A stretch of DNA of 64,000 nt from Pleodorina starrii. Its lineage: Eukaryota > Chlorophyta > Chlorophyceae > Chlamydomonadales > Volvocaceae. The notes beneath the pieces are model-generated. The model was not told the DNA's origin, made no database searches, and saw only the letters and a list, made by a program, of their open reading frames with translations. The stretch covers positions 2,954,001-3,018,000 of the forward strand of contig BRXU01000013.1 of the NCBI GenBank assembly GCA_030267565.1. Direction: 5' to 3'. The first letter of the stretch is position 1, and every line of letters starts with the position of its first letter. Of this stretch, positions 1 through 12,306 are shown in pieces. Both the position numbers and the translations under genes were made by a program.

Positions 1-946
1 GATCGCCGCAGGCACTTTCCGTGCGGATACGCGGCCGCTTCGGCACTTCTAAGCCGTGCAGCAGCGCACCCGACCAGATATTCAGCTGGATCAGGTCGCA
101 ATGGCCGTCCGCACAGGTGGGACGGGTAGCGCAATTGCGCGCGGGTCTCCTTAAGCTGCAGGGCCCTAAGACACGCCAAGACACGCCAACGGTCGTTCGA
201 GCGGTTGGTCGCTTCCTGTCACTAATGGGAGCATGGGAATTATCCCTTAGAACTTATACACGCCTGAACCATCGGGCCTGATCAGTCTGATGCTGTGAAA
301 TTCTCAGGATGGATGCAACCTGACGCTGTGAAAAGTGTTCCGTTACGTCCCCAGCAAGTCCGACCACAAACAAGTAAAACCCTTGACACAAAATTAGACA
401 ATGCTGCTCAATTGTGGTACGCATTTTGTACGCTTATGTTGATATATGATGCACGCAGAAACCAGGGCAGAAACCCGGTTGTGAAGTACCGTCCTAGTCA
501 TCCTGCCGTTGACGCATGGCCCCCGAGCAGAAGATTGGTTATGTATAGACTTAGTACGATACTGATGCAGTGAGCGCGTAATGAACCCTCTACTTGGCGG
601 CCGGAATGAACGTTTGCGTACCGGTACTTGTACTGTTTTTTGAGGATGCCAAAGGGGCACAGCGCTTGGGCTCCACCTTACCACCCGACTAATTCATACA
701 TATATCGCATAGCTTATATTCTTAGTAAGTTAGTTCGGGGTCAAATAACAGTACTCCGCTCTGTTCGCCCACCACCACTGTCCTTCTCCAAGCTTTCCAA
801 GGGGTCTACTTTCACCGTTACAAGCATGAAAATAAATATGAAACCATAGATGGTTGCATGTTCCTTATTGCGCGTCCCCGCCTGGGCTAGCAGCGTTCTG
901 TCGGTCTCATCCTCCGTCCGCCCCGGAATCATAAACTTCAGCGCCG
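1..946. other. Upstream region without a supported gene
   Basis: I see no gene here. The short open frames lack splice context, family motifs or biased composition. The part from about 690 to 850 is relatively A/T-rich and lies directly upstream of the kinase start codon at 947, so it probably holds the kinase promoter and 5' UTR. I could not fix a TATA box or transcription start. Confidence 0.5.
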
Positions 947-3900
947 ATGGGTGGTCGCAGCTCTAAGGTTACTGTCTCACGAACAGAAAAAGGCAACTCT
1001 GTGCCAACGGATGCGGCCTTCAGGACAGTGGCTTCCGAGTACGCCAGCTCTAAGCAACAGACAGGCTCCGGCAGAATTGCTTGGGACTTTCAAAGTTACG
1101 CTGTTGACAACACGGAAAGGGACAGCAAAGACGTTGAGTTCATCGACCGCGAGAGCCCAGCCCAGTCCAGCGCTCGGCCAGTCCCAAGCAGTCGAGCGTC
1201 GCCGAAGGGTCTGAACAACGACAAGAAGGTTTGGATTCAAGCCCAGGCAGCAGCAGGAGCAAGCGAAAAGGCCTGTGTGCGTGAGGCTGCAGGAGTTCCC
1301 TCGACCACAGCCGGCGACAAGGCCGGCGCCGCGTCGCCCTCAGCGCCATCCCACGCAACCAATCACAGCCAGGCGAAGCCGCCGCCTGCCATTGCAGGAG
1401 CAGTCTGTCCCAGCCCGACCACAGACACACAACAAAAGCGCCCAGGTACCGGCAGGGCGAAGGACCCCAAGGACCCGAAGATCAAGCGCAACGGCAAGAC
1501 AGGCCCCGAGATGGCTCCCCGTGCACCACCACCACCACCACCACCACCACCACCATCATCACCACCACCACCACAGTCGGCTGCTGCCACAGCTGTGGCC
1601 GCCGCAGCAGCTACGAATGCAGCAGCCGCTGGCGCAGCGTTCTCGACCCCACGCGAGAACGCTATTCCGGCAATGCGCCCTGGGGCGCCTGCGCCGCCAG
1701 CGCCAGTGGCGCAGCCAGGACCAGGCGCAGACGCGGCAGTGGCGGCGGCTAGCGCTGCGGGCGGAGCTGCCGCCGGCAGCGCCGATGGCCCTTCAGCGAC
1801 GGCGGCAGCTGCCGTACAGTGGGTCATTCGGCCGGGGCCGCCCATCGAGAGCGCATACAAGCTGGGCAAGGTGCTCGGACAGGGCAGCTTTGGGGTGGTG
1901 AGTACGACATAGGTACGGCATGCGTACCGTACAACAAAGTCTCCTAATCAGTCTCCCAAATTTGTTGGGGTGTTACACGGCACACGGCTTGGCAGACGAT
2001 GAATGTGGTTGTCGACATGTTGCGCTCGGATGTCGACACTTTTCGGGACTTTTCCCGCCGCCCCTGACATCCCAGTTGCTGCTGCGCTGCAAGTTAACCG
2101 CAGCCCTACCTGCCCTTCCCTTCCGTCCGTTGGCCTTCCGGTGCCTCGCTACGTGTGTGTGTGTGTAATAGAAGGACCTAAGGGAAGAGCGTTTTTCCAT
2201 ACTCGTTATTTTTGGGGGAAATTCCAGAGGCTAGGAATTCCCGTACCGGCTGAGCCTTTCGTCCACGGGCCTTCTCTGCGCCGTCCTGACCTGACTGTCC
2301 GAACCAACCGTGATGCACCGGCACGGCACACGGTGCGCCGGCGTCGTCGCCGCCGCGCCCCCGACCCCACAAACCGACGTCTGCTTTCCCCTCCCCCTCC
2401 TCTCCTCCCCTCTCTTCTCTTCAGGTCCGCCTCGCCAGCCATCTGGCTAGTGGTGCGGAGGTTGCCGTCAAGACCATCCGCAAGTGCCTGCTGCGCTCCG
2501 CCGACGTGGCGTCGCTTCGTCGGGAGGTGGAGATCCTGCACCACCTGAGCGGCCACCCCGCCATCAGCCAGCTGCTGGGGGTGTACGAGGAGCCGCGGCA
2601 GCTGCACCTCGTACTGGAGCTGTACAAGGTTCGTACTCCGTACTAGCGCTGTACGTACGGTACCGGTAGTTGCGCACGCCGGTTTTCGCGCACGATACGG
2701 TACAACATACGGTATCAACGCACGCCGGTTTCTCGTCGCCTGAGGTAACGCAAGCCCCGATCGGCCCGGCCCTCGATTAATAACCTAATAACCTAACAAC
2801 CTAACAACCTAACAACCTAACAACCTAACAACCTAACAACCTAATAACCTAAAACCCTCTGGGCGGGCGCAGGGCGGTGACCTGTTCGACGCCATCATCG
2901 GTGTGGGTCGCCATTCGGAGCGGACCGCCGCGGACGTGATGCGGACGGTCCTGACGGCCATTGCCTACTGCCACGCAATGGGAGTGGCGCATCGGGTGAG
3001 TGGATGGGTTTGAGAATGGGCGCGCGCGGCTTGCTTGCATGCTTGAGTGAGTGAGTGAGTGGGGCGTATTGGCACATGGGCACAGGCAGGTGCATGACGC
3101 GGGGAGCGCTTCGGGGCGCAGGGGGCGCAGGGCAGATGCGGAGGGGAAAACCTGAGAGGCCGGAGGTCGGGAGGGAGGGAGTCGACCATGAGCTGAACGC
3201 GTGCCGTACCTCGCGGGTATGCCGTACCGTGCCGTACAGTAGTGCTACCCGCCGTGGCGCACACCCCAACGGCACACGGCCGGACCCAACCCGGAGGCGC
3301 TGCCTCAGAAGGGGGGGAGGGGGGCAAAGGCTGGACCTTCCGGGCTGCAACCTTCGGAGCCAACACCTTCCGCCCGCCCCCCTCCCCCTCCCCTTCCCCG
3401 TGCGGCCCCGACCACCCGTCTGCCCTTGCCTCCACCGACCTCGCCTATCGCCCCGCCCCCCATGTGCCATGTCCTGACATGTCAGGACATAAAGCCGGAA
3501 AACTTCATGCTGACCGCCGAGCTGCCTAAAGGCTTCCAGCCGCAGCCACAGCCGCCACCGCCTCAGCAGCAGCAGCCGCAGCAGCAGCCGCAGGGGCCTG
3601 TCTCGAGGGCGCTCCCCCTGGCCCCGCCGCTGGTGGGCATCGGCTCGCGATTGAAGCTGATCGATTTTGGCCTCTCTGCGTTCTGCACAGGTGAGTCTGC
3701 ATGGGCGCTCGGGCCTGGGCTCATGGGCTCATGGGCTTGGGCGGCGGCCTCATCTGGTGGGGTCGGCTCTCTCGAACTCTCCCTTGCCCCACTCTTGCAT
3801 CTTTCTTTCCGCCGACATCACCCCCGCCCAACGCCAACGCCAACGCCAACGTCAACACCCGGCGGGTTGTGCCGTGCGGTGGTGCGCAGACGACACGCCC

Positions 3901-6900
3901 CTGACCGAGACCGTGGGTACGTCGTACTACGTGGCCCCAGAGGTGCTGGAGGGCCGCTACAGCCTGCCTGCCGACGTCTGGTCCGCTGGAGTCATCTTTC
4001 ACATTATGCTGGTCGGTTGGTTGGTTGGTTGGTTGGTTGGTCGGTTGGTCGTTGGGTCGGTTGGGCACGCGTGTGAGTGCCGTGTGAGGTTGGGTGGGTT
4101 ACCGTATGTAGACGGTTGGGTGTGGGGGAGGGTGGACCGGTGGCCGGGAAGGCGTTTGGGGAGGAGTGGCTTGGAGGGCGGGAGGAGCTGGGGAGGGGTA
4201 TTGTTCGTTCGGGGCGCTGTAGCATGGCCCCGGGAAAAGCGGTGAGTCTGGTGAGATCTACGATTCTTAAATGGTGGACATGGGGGACTCCTCCTTTTTT
4301 CCCTCGTCCCGTAGCCGCTCGTTGCACCTCCGTGCGGCGCAAAGCCAGACCCCCTCCTCTCCTGCCGCCCCGCTCGCTCGCCCGCCCGCCCGCCAGACCG
4401 GCTACGCGCCGTTTGACGGAAAGGATGACCGCGAGATCCTGCGTGCCGTACGAAAGGTAACGTCATGTCCGTCCGCCGAATCTCCGGCGGGGCTTCCTTT
4501 CCGGCACAGAGCGCCTCTCGCGACTCCCCGCGCGGCTCCTCTGCAACTTTCTCTTTCTCCGCTGTCGCGACTGTTGGACTTCTCTTCCCCTTCCACCCGC
4601 GGCCAGCGGCCCCCTGAATAGCGTTGACTTGATGAGTCATCCCCTCCGCACCTGCAATGGTATTCCAGCAAGCAGCAGCAACCCCCCGACGTGAAGCCGC
4701 GCGCCCGCCACCCTCTTGTCGTACCTGCTGTACGACAGGGCAAGTTGGATCTGACTGCGGATCCCATCTGGAAGAGCATCAGCGCCGAGGCGGCTGCCGT
4801 ACTGACGGCCATGCTGGAGCGGGACCCCAAGAAGCGGTGAGAGCCGTCGCCACTCGCGTGTTAAATAGAAAGTTAGAAACAACGCCACGAGCCTGCAACC
4901 ACCCCTGGAGCATCTACCCGTTGATACGGCACCGGCCTGCACCAGTCTCACCCCGCTTCGTCCCTCTCCCTCCCTCTCTCTCTCTCTCTCCCTCTCTCCC
5001 ACACCCCCTCCCTCTCTCCCACACCCCCTCTCTCCCTCTGCCTGCAGCGCCACAGCCGAAGAGGTCCTCGCCACGCCGTGGCTGGGCCGCACGCCCGAGA
5101 CCTGCGAGGCGCCCAGCGCGCCGCTGCCGGGCGTGGTTTCGGAACGCTTGCACCGCTTTGCGCGCATGAGCTCATTCAAGAAGGAGGCGCGGCGCGTGGT
5201 GGCGGGGCTGATGCGGCCGGAGGAGGTGGCGGGGCTGGTGGCGCAGTTCCGGGGGCTGGACACGGATCGCGACGGCCGGATAAGCCTGGGGGAGCTGCGG
5301 GTGGGTGCTGGGCGGGCGGTGACGCAGACCCGTGGGTCAGTGGAGCCATAGTGCCATTACCGCGTGTGTGTTTTCATTCGTGCTCTGCTGGTGCCGGTGC
5401 GCTGAGGCAGCGCTGTTTGGGGGTATCGAACCCGTGTGGCTATGTGTGGCGGCCTGGCACCCCACGCGCGCCTGCGTCCCACCACTGACTGAAGGACGGG
5501 CACCCAAGCCCTAATCCCCCCTCACTCACCGCCCGTATCGCGTCGGGAGCACCGTCCTCCATCCCCTCGAGATGCGTCTGCTATCTTTGTAATGCGCTCA
5601 TTTCATTTTACTTCGCTTCGCTTGAATTCTGAGTTGCCGCAACCCCCCTTCACTGCGGCCTCTTCTTTCCATGCCCCCCGCGTGGCTCTGTCCCGCCCCC
5701 TCGCGGCTCCATGCCCCATGGCGCATGCCGACGGCGCCGAGCAGGAGGGCATTGCGCGGCAGGCGCTGCTGCGTCGGGCTGGTGGTGGGGGCCCCCATCC
5801 CGGGCCGGCTCCGCTGAGCGACGAGCAGCTGAAGGATCTGCTGCGCAGGTACGACAATATGTACGACACATGGCAACACGGCCAATGAGGGCGATGTTCC
5901 TCACAATTGCCACCGCGTGGCGCCCTCCGTCCCTGATACGTTACCTTTCACGGGCTCCGGCCTACCGTATACATGGATAACCCCCCCTCCCCCCGAGTGA
6001 ACTGGGTACACGGCACTCTCGTCCCTCCCTCGACAGGCTTTGCTTTCGTCTCGAATGCGGCCGTTGACCCTCAACTGTCAGATGCGGATAGAACAGATGA
6101 TGAAAACAAGCAGCAGCCACTCCGTAAGCTCCCGACGCGCCCTTCCCTGCCCCGCCCCGCCCCGCCCCGTCCCTTACTGCCCCGCGCCCTTCCCGCTTCT
6201 TGCCGACCGACCCGTGGGTCGCTGTCGCCGCCGACCGACCCATGGGTCACCAGGTCCGACCTCAACGGCGACGGCCTGCTCGACGAGTCGGAGTTCCTGG
6301 GGGCGGCGCTGCCCGTCGCCGCGCTGGCGCGCCAGGCCCCCCGGGACGTGGCGAGGGCGGGCGCAACGGCGCCGCGGCCCGCCAGCGGCGGCGGCGGCGG
6401 CGGCGGCGCCATGGCGGCGGCGTTCAAGCACTTTGACGCCGACGGCTCGGGTTTCATAACGGTGGAGGAGCTCCGCCGGGCTCTGGCGCACCACCACCCG
6501 CCGGGCAAGGGGCCCGATGTCCAGGTGGGGTTTTGGGGTTTGGGGTTTTGGGGATTTGAGAATCCGGTGTGCGGATGACACCGTGTTTGTGAATAATGTA
6601 CGGCGCCGTAGGGTGGTGTGCGGTGATGATACCTACCGGAAGTGGGGGTGAGCAAGCGACCCGCGGGTCGGGGCCCGTCCCCGGCGGCTCCGTCGTCCGT
6701 CCGTCCGTCCGTCCGTCCGTCCGTCCGCGTGTGACACTTAGGCGGGGGAATCCGGCGGGAGGGAGTGCGACCTTATCGACAGCTCTGTCCCAGTGTCCTG
6801 TCCTGAGGCAGCTGCGGCCCCCTCCTCTCCTCTCCTCTCCTCTCCTCTCCCGTGTGCAGATGCTCCTGTCCCTCCACGACCGCGACGCCGACGGCCGCAT

Positions 6901-9097
6901 CAGCTACCCGGAGTTTGTCGACATGCTCGTCCAAGACGTGGAAGACGACCAGGACGACATGTCGTACAACGTGCCCGCGCACGGCCCTGCACGGCACGAA
7001 CAGCTGCCGGCCCATCGGCTGACGCCGCAGGGCGGCGGCAGCGTCCGGTTCAGTAACTGCCGCGGCGCCGCCGCCGCCGCCGCCGCTGCCCCCGTCACGA
7101 GCGGCGACGTGGCCGGCCATGCACCCATGAGCCGGGGCAGCGCCGCAGCCTGGAGCGCCGGCGGCGTCGAGCCATCGAGCGCCAGCACCGCCTTCGCCGC
7201 CGCCACCAAGGGTCGCGGATCGCGCTGCGTCAGTCGTAGCTCGACGGCGGCTGCGCAGCTTCCGAGCGGCCGACTTTCCCCCCTGGAGTGGTCGGACGAG
7301 TGCCTGGACAGCGATGACGAGGCAGCGGCGGCGGCGGCGGCGGCGGCGGTGCTGCCGCCGCCATCGCCGTCGTCGCCGCCGCCGCCGTCGGCGGCCCCGT
7401 GGCAAGGCTCCGCCGCCGTCGGCAAGGCCGCGGATTCGCCGGCGGCAGTCTTGACCGCCGCGCGCGGCAGCGGCGGCGGTACCGCAGCTGGCGCTGCGGC
7501 GGCGGCTCCCCACATCCCGTCTCGCTTCTCACAGCCGCAGCTGCACCTCCAGCCGCATCCGCCGCCGTCCGACGCGCCCTTCGCCTCCGCCGCCGTCGCG
7601 CGCATGGCGGGCCGCTGCAGCAGCGGCGGCGCCAACCGTCGCGGAAGCATCGGCGGCAGGGGCCCCACGCCGCCGGACGCCGCAGAGGCCGCCGGCGACG
7701 GCAGCGGTGGCGGTCTGAACCGCATGGCGGAAGTTCAGGACCTCTCCGAGTACGACATCGTGTACGGCGGCGGTGGCGGCGTCGCCGCCGCCGCGGCCGC
7801 TACACCCGCTGTGCAGCAATCCGGACGCCGCCCGCCGCCGCCGCCGCCGCTGCAGTTGCCCGCGCAGCCCGCTGTCGACATGCGCAGCCGGCGTCACTCG
7901 GCTGGCGGAATGCCACAGTACGATCGTGCAACGTTGGCCGCCACCGGCGCCGGCGCCGCCACCGCCATTATTACCGGCGGCAGCTCAATGCGCCCGGCTG
8001 ACTCTCGAGTTGCGCCGTCGCCTTTCCAACGCCATCTGCCGGCGGAGGGCGCGCCCAACCCTGGCACGCCCACTTACCCAAGCCCGACGGCCCAGAGCTT
8101 GGCCGCCAACAGCCTGCCGGGCAGCCCCTCCGCCGCCGCCGCCGCGGCGGCGGCGGCCGCGCACCGCATGGCCGCCGGCCGCGTCAGCACAGGCAACGCG
8201 CCGCCGCCGCCACAGCTGCAGCAGCGCTCCCCACCGCTACCGGCGCTGCAGGCGGTGCCATCCGGTTCCGGCTTCGAGCGCCCCCCTGAACGAGCCTCCT
8301 GCCCTCAGACCTCCGTCGGATGGCCGCCGTCGCCGTCACCTGGCGGCGGAGCCGCCGCCACCGCCGCCGCCGCCGCTCGTACAAGCCGCGCCTCCGTCAC
8401 TGGCATGTTGCCCGCGCGGAGCCCGCCGCCGTGGGCCGCCGCGGCGCCGTCCGCCGCCGCCGCCGCCAGCGCGGCGCCGCTGCACGCCGCGCCGCCGTCG
8501 GCGCCGCTGCCCGTACTGCACACCGCTGGCCTGCGCAGCCGGCGCCAGAGCACGGGCGGCAGCCCGGCGTGGCCCCTGCCGCCCCCCGCTGCCGCCGTCG
8601 CCGCCGCGGCCGCCGCTGCGCCGCCAGCCCCTCCGGCCTACCACTCGCAGCCCCTGTATCAACTGCCACAGGCTCGACACAATTACAGTGTCAGCTGCAG
8701 CGGCGGAGGCGTCGGCGTCGGCGGCGTCAGCGGCGTCGGTGGGTACGGCAATGCGTTGTCGCCCAGGGTGCCGGCGGTGGCAACAGAATGGGGCGGCGGC
8801 GGCGGCGGCGCGTCGGCGGGGCGGCGCAGCCGCCGCACGACGCAGCAGGGGCTGCTGCCAGCCGCAGCCGGCGGAGAAGACCTGATCCTCACCTCCCGGG
8901 CAAGTTGCGATATGGACGGCGCAGCGGGCTCAACCGGCGCCATCCGCACCTTTCCCGTGTCGGGCGCGAGCGACGACGACGCCGCCAGCTTCAGCCACGT
9001 GCTGCCGCCTGGCGCCACGGGGTTGGGTTTTGGAGCGTCGTACAATATGCCGTACAACAGGCACCTGAGGACGAGCGGCTCCGGTCGGCTGCTGTGA
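947..9097 (+). CDS. Calcium-dependent protein kinase (CDPK) with long low-complexity C-terminal tail
   Basis: Ser/Thr kinase activated by Ca2+ through its own calmodulin-like domain. Exons: 947-1897, 2425-2628, 2873-2995, 3486-3690, 3890-4011, 4397-4456, 4739-4836, 5048-5300, 5745-5848, 6254-6524, 6860-9097; all phases close, giving 1542 residues. The start MGGRSSK fits N-myristoylation. A 300-residue Ala/Pro-rich leader precedes the kinase: GQGSFGVV loop near 311, VAVK (K333), HRDIKPEN across exons 3/4 (D427), DFG (D486), APE (510-512). A Gln/Pro-rich insert of about 45 residues lies between PENFML and the DFG strand. The autoinhibitory junction (LHRFARMSSFKKEARRVV) is clear. EF-hand loops lie near 659-670, 709-720, 768-779 and 804-815, all with acidic position 1 and Glu 12. 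Typical CDPKs end soon after EF4; here about 725 residues of Ala/Gly/Pro/Ser/Gln follow. The least certain boundary is the start of exon 9. Confidence 0.93.
2780..2855. repeat. AACCTAAC tandem repeat in kinase intron 2
   Basis: About eight or nine copies of an 8-bp unit AACCTAAC, the outer copies diverged to AACCTAAT, directly upstream of the exon 3 acceptor. It superficially resembles telomeric DNA but lacks the CCCTAAA core. Confidence 0.9.
4011..4060. repeat. GGTT tetranucleotide repeat at kinase intron 5 donor
   Basis: A run of GGTT units starts right at the 5' splice site of kinase intron 5, so the donor GTCGGT lies within the repeat edge. A similar GGTT array sits in cyclase 1 intron 13 (48291-48349). 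Confidence 0.9.
5939..5987 (+). repeat. Dispersed intronic element, copy 1
   Basis: Member of a short repeat family sharing CACGGGCTCCGGC, then a TATACRTGGATAA block and a C-run. Other copies: 40434-40474, 49074-49110, 47161-47191 (reverse strand) and a partial one at 11149-11170. This copy has a few extra bases (CCG) before the TATACATGGATAA block. It lies in kinase intron 9. Confidence 0.75.
6694..6727. repeat. CGTC tetranucleotide repeat in kinase intron 10
   Basis: About eight CGTC units, followed in the same intron at 6822-6850 by a CTCCT pentanucleotide run that forms the pyrimidine tract before the exon 11 acceptor. Confidence 0.9.
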
Positions 9098-11416
9098 GGG
9101 GACTCGGTGGGTGCTGCTGGGTTTGCAATTGTGTGGGCGGCTAGGACCGCTCGCGCTCCCGCTGTCGCTGCCGCCCCTGCGTCCACTCCCATCGGAGCAC
9201 GCATGCCGCCGATGCAGCGTCTTTTTTCTTCCTCTCCCTCCAACGTCAGAATGCTGGAGGACCGTGTTTTTGTGCGCTCCCGACATCCCTGAAACCCTAA
9301 ATCTCGCCCCCGAGGACGACTTGAGTTGTTCCCGGCGGCGCGGGTAGGTGAGCCTGTCCGAGTTGGTGGTGGGTTTGTTTTTTGTGATTTGTTTTGGGAG
9401 GGGCGCGCGCTCGTGCGGCGATGTGGCGATGGCGGCGACGATGCGGCGAGCCATCTGGGTAGCATGCCGTGTGTGTGCGGGGGGGGGGGGGCGGTGGCAG
9501 AGGTGGAGTAGCTTGAGCCGGGGGGTGGCGTGGGCAGATGGGTTTGACACATACGACCGTTCCCTGCCAGCCGCTGGGGGGCGCGTCCACTCCCCCAACG
9601 GGATGGCGATGGCGATGTGTGAAGCTACCGGTATCTAAACAGGCCCATCGGGGGATGTGCCCGGTGCGCATCCGCGCCGGCGTCCCTTTCGATAGCCTTG
9701 AATTGTTGTGCACAAATACATGAATCACACCTAGAGGTCCGCGCATCCGCGTCCAACGGCCCGACGGCTTTGTTCCTTGACCCATGGGTCACACATTTCA
9801 TGTGAGCCGGGGGTGGGGTCAGTCGCCCCCTGACTGCTTTCTGTGACCCACGGGTCACCCTCACTCTGGTGGCGGCGCTGCGTGCTGAGGCGCCAATGAG
9901 CCCCTCAATGACCTCTTAAAACAGTTCTTTTCAGATGCCACAGCCAATCGGCGGGATGGGAAAGGAGCGAGCGCGCGTTCGCACAAACGCCCACACACAT
10001 ATGTGGAAGATTGGGTGGCCGGTCGGGAGGGGCCCTAGCGCTGGACGCCGGGCCCCCCTTCTTGCAGTATCGGGCAGCGGCGGTTTGTTCGCTGCCTTTC
10101 TCTGTTAGGCTGTCGCTGTACAGTGGTGCCTTTTGCAAGTCGTCGTCCAACGGTATTAGTTTAATTGAGCTTAAATCAACGGGCAATGCGAGCGGCTGCA
10201 CACGTGCCGGCGACACCCCCCCGCGTGCGCCACACCGCGCCACACCGCGCCGCGGCATGCTGTGCCGTGCTGTGCCGTGCTTCGCCGCTCGTCGGGCTCC
10301 ACGTCTAAAATTGTACAGGGTTCTGTTTTGGGGACAGAAAGTTGGCCGAGTTGTATGGGTTCAGGGCTGTTGTTGTTGCAAGGGTCGTTAGCTTGCAAGG
10401 TTGTTTTCGTGCTGAAAGGCGCCGTGCGTGCGTGCGTGCGTGTATGCGGAGATCTTAGCGGGGTAGGAAAGGAACATGGCGCGGCGCGCCGCGGGGGATC
10501 CGCTCCCGGAGCTTTCGGGGCCCCATGGCCCCCCGGGGTGATACCGGTACTGATTTGGGCGCGTCAAGACGCGTTTCACAGCTTCCCGGCAGCTTCCCGG
10601 CATCTTCCTGGCGGGGTCGTCGAGCTATTTGTGGTTGTGATACCTGGTGATACATGTACATTTATTGTCGATCGCCTCGAGGTCGTGAGGTGACGCCCTC
10701 CTGAACCCCATCCGGGAGGCGGGAGCTCATCGGGGAGCCGCCCGGGAGCGCGAAACGGACGTGACGCCTCGGGAAGGGAAGGGAAGGGAAGTTAAACGAA
10801 ACGGGCTTTGCTTTGCTTTGCTTTGTTTTTTGGGTCGCATCTAGCTGGAAGGCAAGGCCTCGGCGGTGCGTGCTGAGAGGGTTGTTGCTTTCTAGGGTGC
10901 TCGGCGCGGCCCCGCGCCTCCCCTGCCAATGATGGACACGGCAGGCGCAAGGGCCGCACATGCATGGCGGCGTACGGTTCTACGGTACCGGTTTGGCAGC
11001 ATTCTGCGATGGTTTCGGAGCATGGCGGCGTCGAGGAGGGGCTCGTGCTTCGCGCCTGAGAAGAGTCAACGGCCACGCGCGCCAGTGCGCCTGCACTTCA
11101 CGCCTGCTGCCGCCGCATGCCAAGTGAAGCAATCGTGGCACCCTCCCCGCCTATACGTGGATAACCCCCCGAGTATCGTATCGGGATAACAAGTGAGGTC
11201 TCGGTGTCTGTTTCGCTGCATCCGGACCTGTGGGCCGGCGCCTAGCGGGCTTTGTGCGTCCCCTGCGTAAGGGGGGGCCCGGCCTGATGTTTTGGGATTT
11301 GGGGAAAGTGCAGGTGGGCTGAAGATTTGGGAGGTTGGCAGGCACTGCTGGCAGTGAGTGAGGTCTGACGGGGATGGCGCCCGGGGGCTCGTATTGCTGC
11401 GGGCTCGTCTTTTGTG

Positions 11417-11479
11417 CGCGCGCGTGTGTGTATGTGTGTGTGTGCGCGTGTGTGTATGTGTATGTGTATGTGTGTGTGT
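11417..11479. repeat. GT-rich dinucleotide tract
   Basis: Alternating purine-pyrimidine GT/GC tract with TATGTG interruptions; intergenic. Confidence 0.9.
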
Positions 11480-12273
11480 CCTATCACCCCAGCAGCGCAG
11501 CAGACGCGCGGGGGTGGGAAGGGTAATAAAAGAGGAAGAGTTGAGACGGGCGAGGGCGCGTGGCGGCGCTGGGCGCGTACGACAAGCTGCATGCTGTGCG
11601 CATGCTGTGCATCCAAAACGCTGCGTGCGCCCGGGTCGTTTGACGTGTTGTATCTGATTTGAGAAAGTGCATCCGTTCGTCTGTAGCCAGTCTCATGTTT
11701 CCTTCCCGATTGGTCGCAAAAACCAACTTCGGCTGTTCTCGGCGCGCAAATCGCGCCGTGCCGTACTACAGTGCCGTACCTGATCTGACTGATCGAGCTG
11801 GCCATCGCCCAAGGCCGCACCTGGGGCTGGGGCTGGTTGGCTTGGGGCAAGATTTCCGAATCGTGTGTAAAACTGGCGGGGCAGGAGCCTGCAGGAGCTG
11901 ACTCGCCGCTGATCCCAGTCGCAGGCCCACGACGCCAGGAAAGGGCAGCTAAAGGCTGCTGTGCCCTCTGTTCGGCTCTGTTCGGCACACGCACCAGCCG
12001 GGCGCGGCTGCTGCCAGCCGGACGTGTCAGTAGCGAGCCAGGTCGGCCGCTGCATTATTGCGTTTATTACTGCACGGCGCGTTCAGTCTCCGGAGAAGAG
12101 ACCCGCGAGACCTCACTTCTCGCCAGTGTCACCTGTGTCCCCTTGGCCCCCCAAAAATAGTCGCTTCAAAACATCAAAAGAGTGAGCCGTTGTTGTTCTT
12201 GTGGTTGATGTGGCGGTTCCGGAGGGCCCCAGACGTGACGCGGCTGACAAAAGGGGGCCGCAGGGTGGATTGG

Positions 12274-12306
12274 TTGAGGCTTGAGGCTTGAGGCTTGAGG
12301 CTTGAG
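12274..12306. repeat. TTGAGGC heptanucleotide repeat
   Basis: Four perfect TTGAGGC units plus a fifth degenerate one (TTGAGGG) in intergenic DNA. Confidence 0.9.

Noticed and set aside
1275..1901. Open frame with a run of His residues
   Set aside because: Alternative frame of the poly-Pro (CCACCA) stretch in kinase exon 1; the kinase frame is supported by the downstream kinase motifs.
2780..2855. Possible interstitial telomere
   Set aside because: The unit is AACCTAAC, not CCCTAAA(A); it is treated as an ordinary minisatellite.
7773..8885. 370-codon Arg/Pro-rich open frame
   Set aside because: Out-of-frame reading of the kinase tail exon; Arg/Pro bias is the expected frame-shift image of Ala/Gly/Pro codons.
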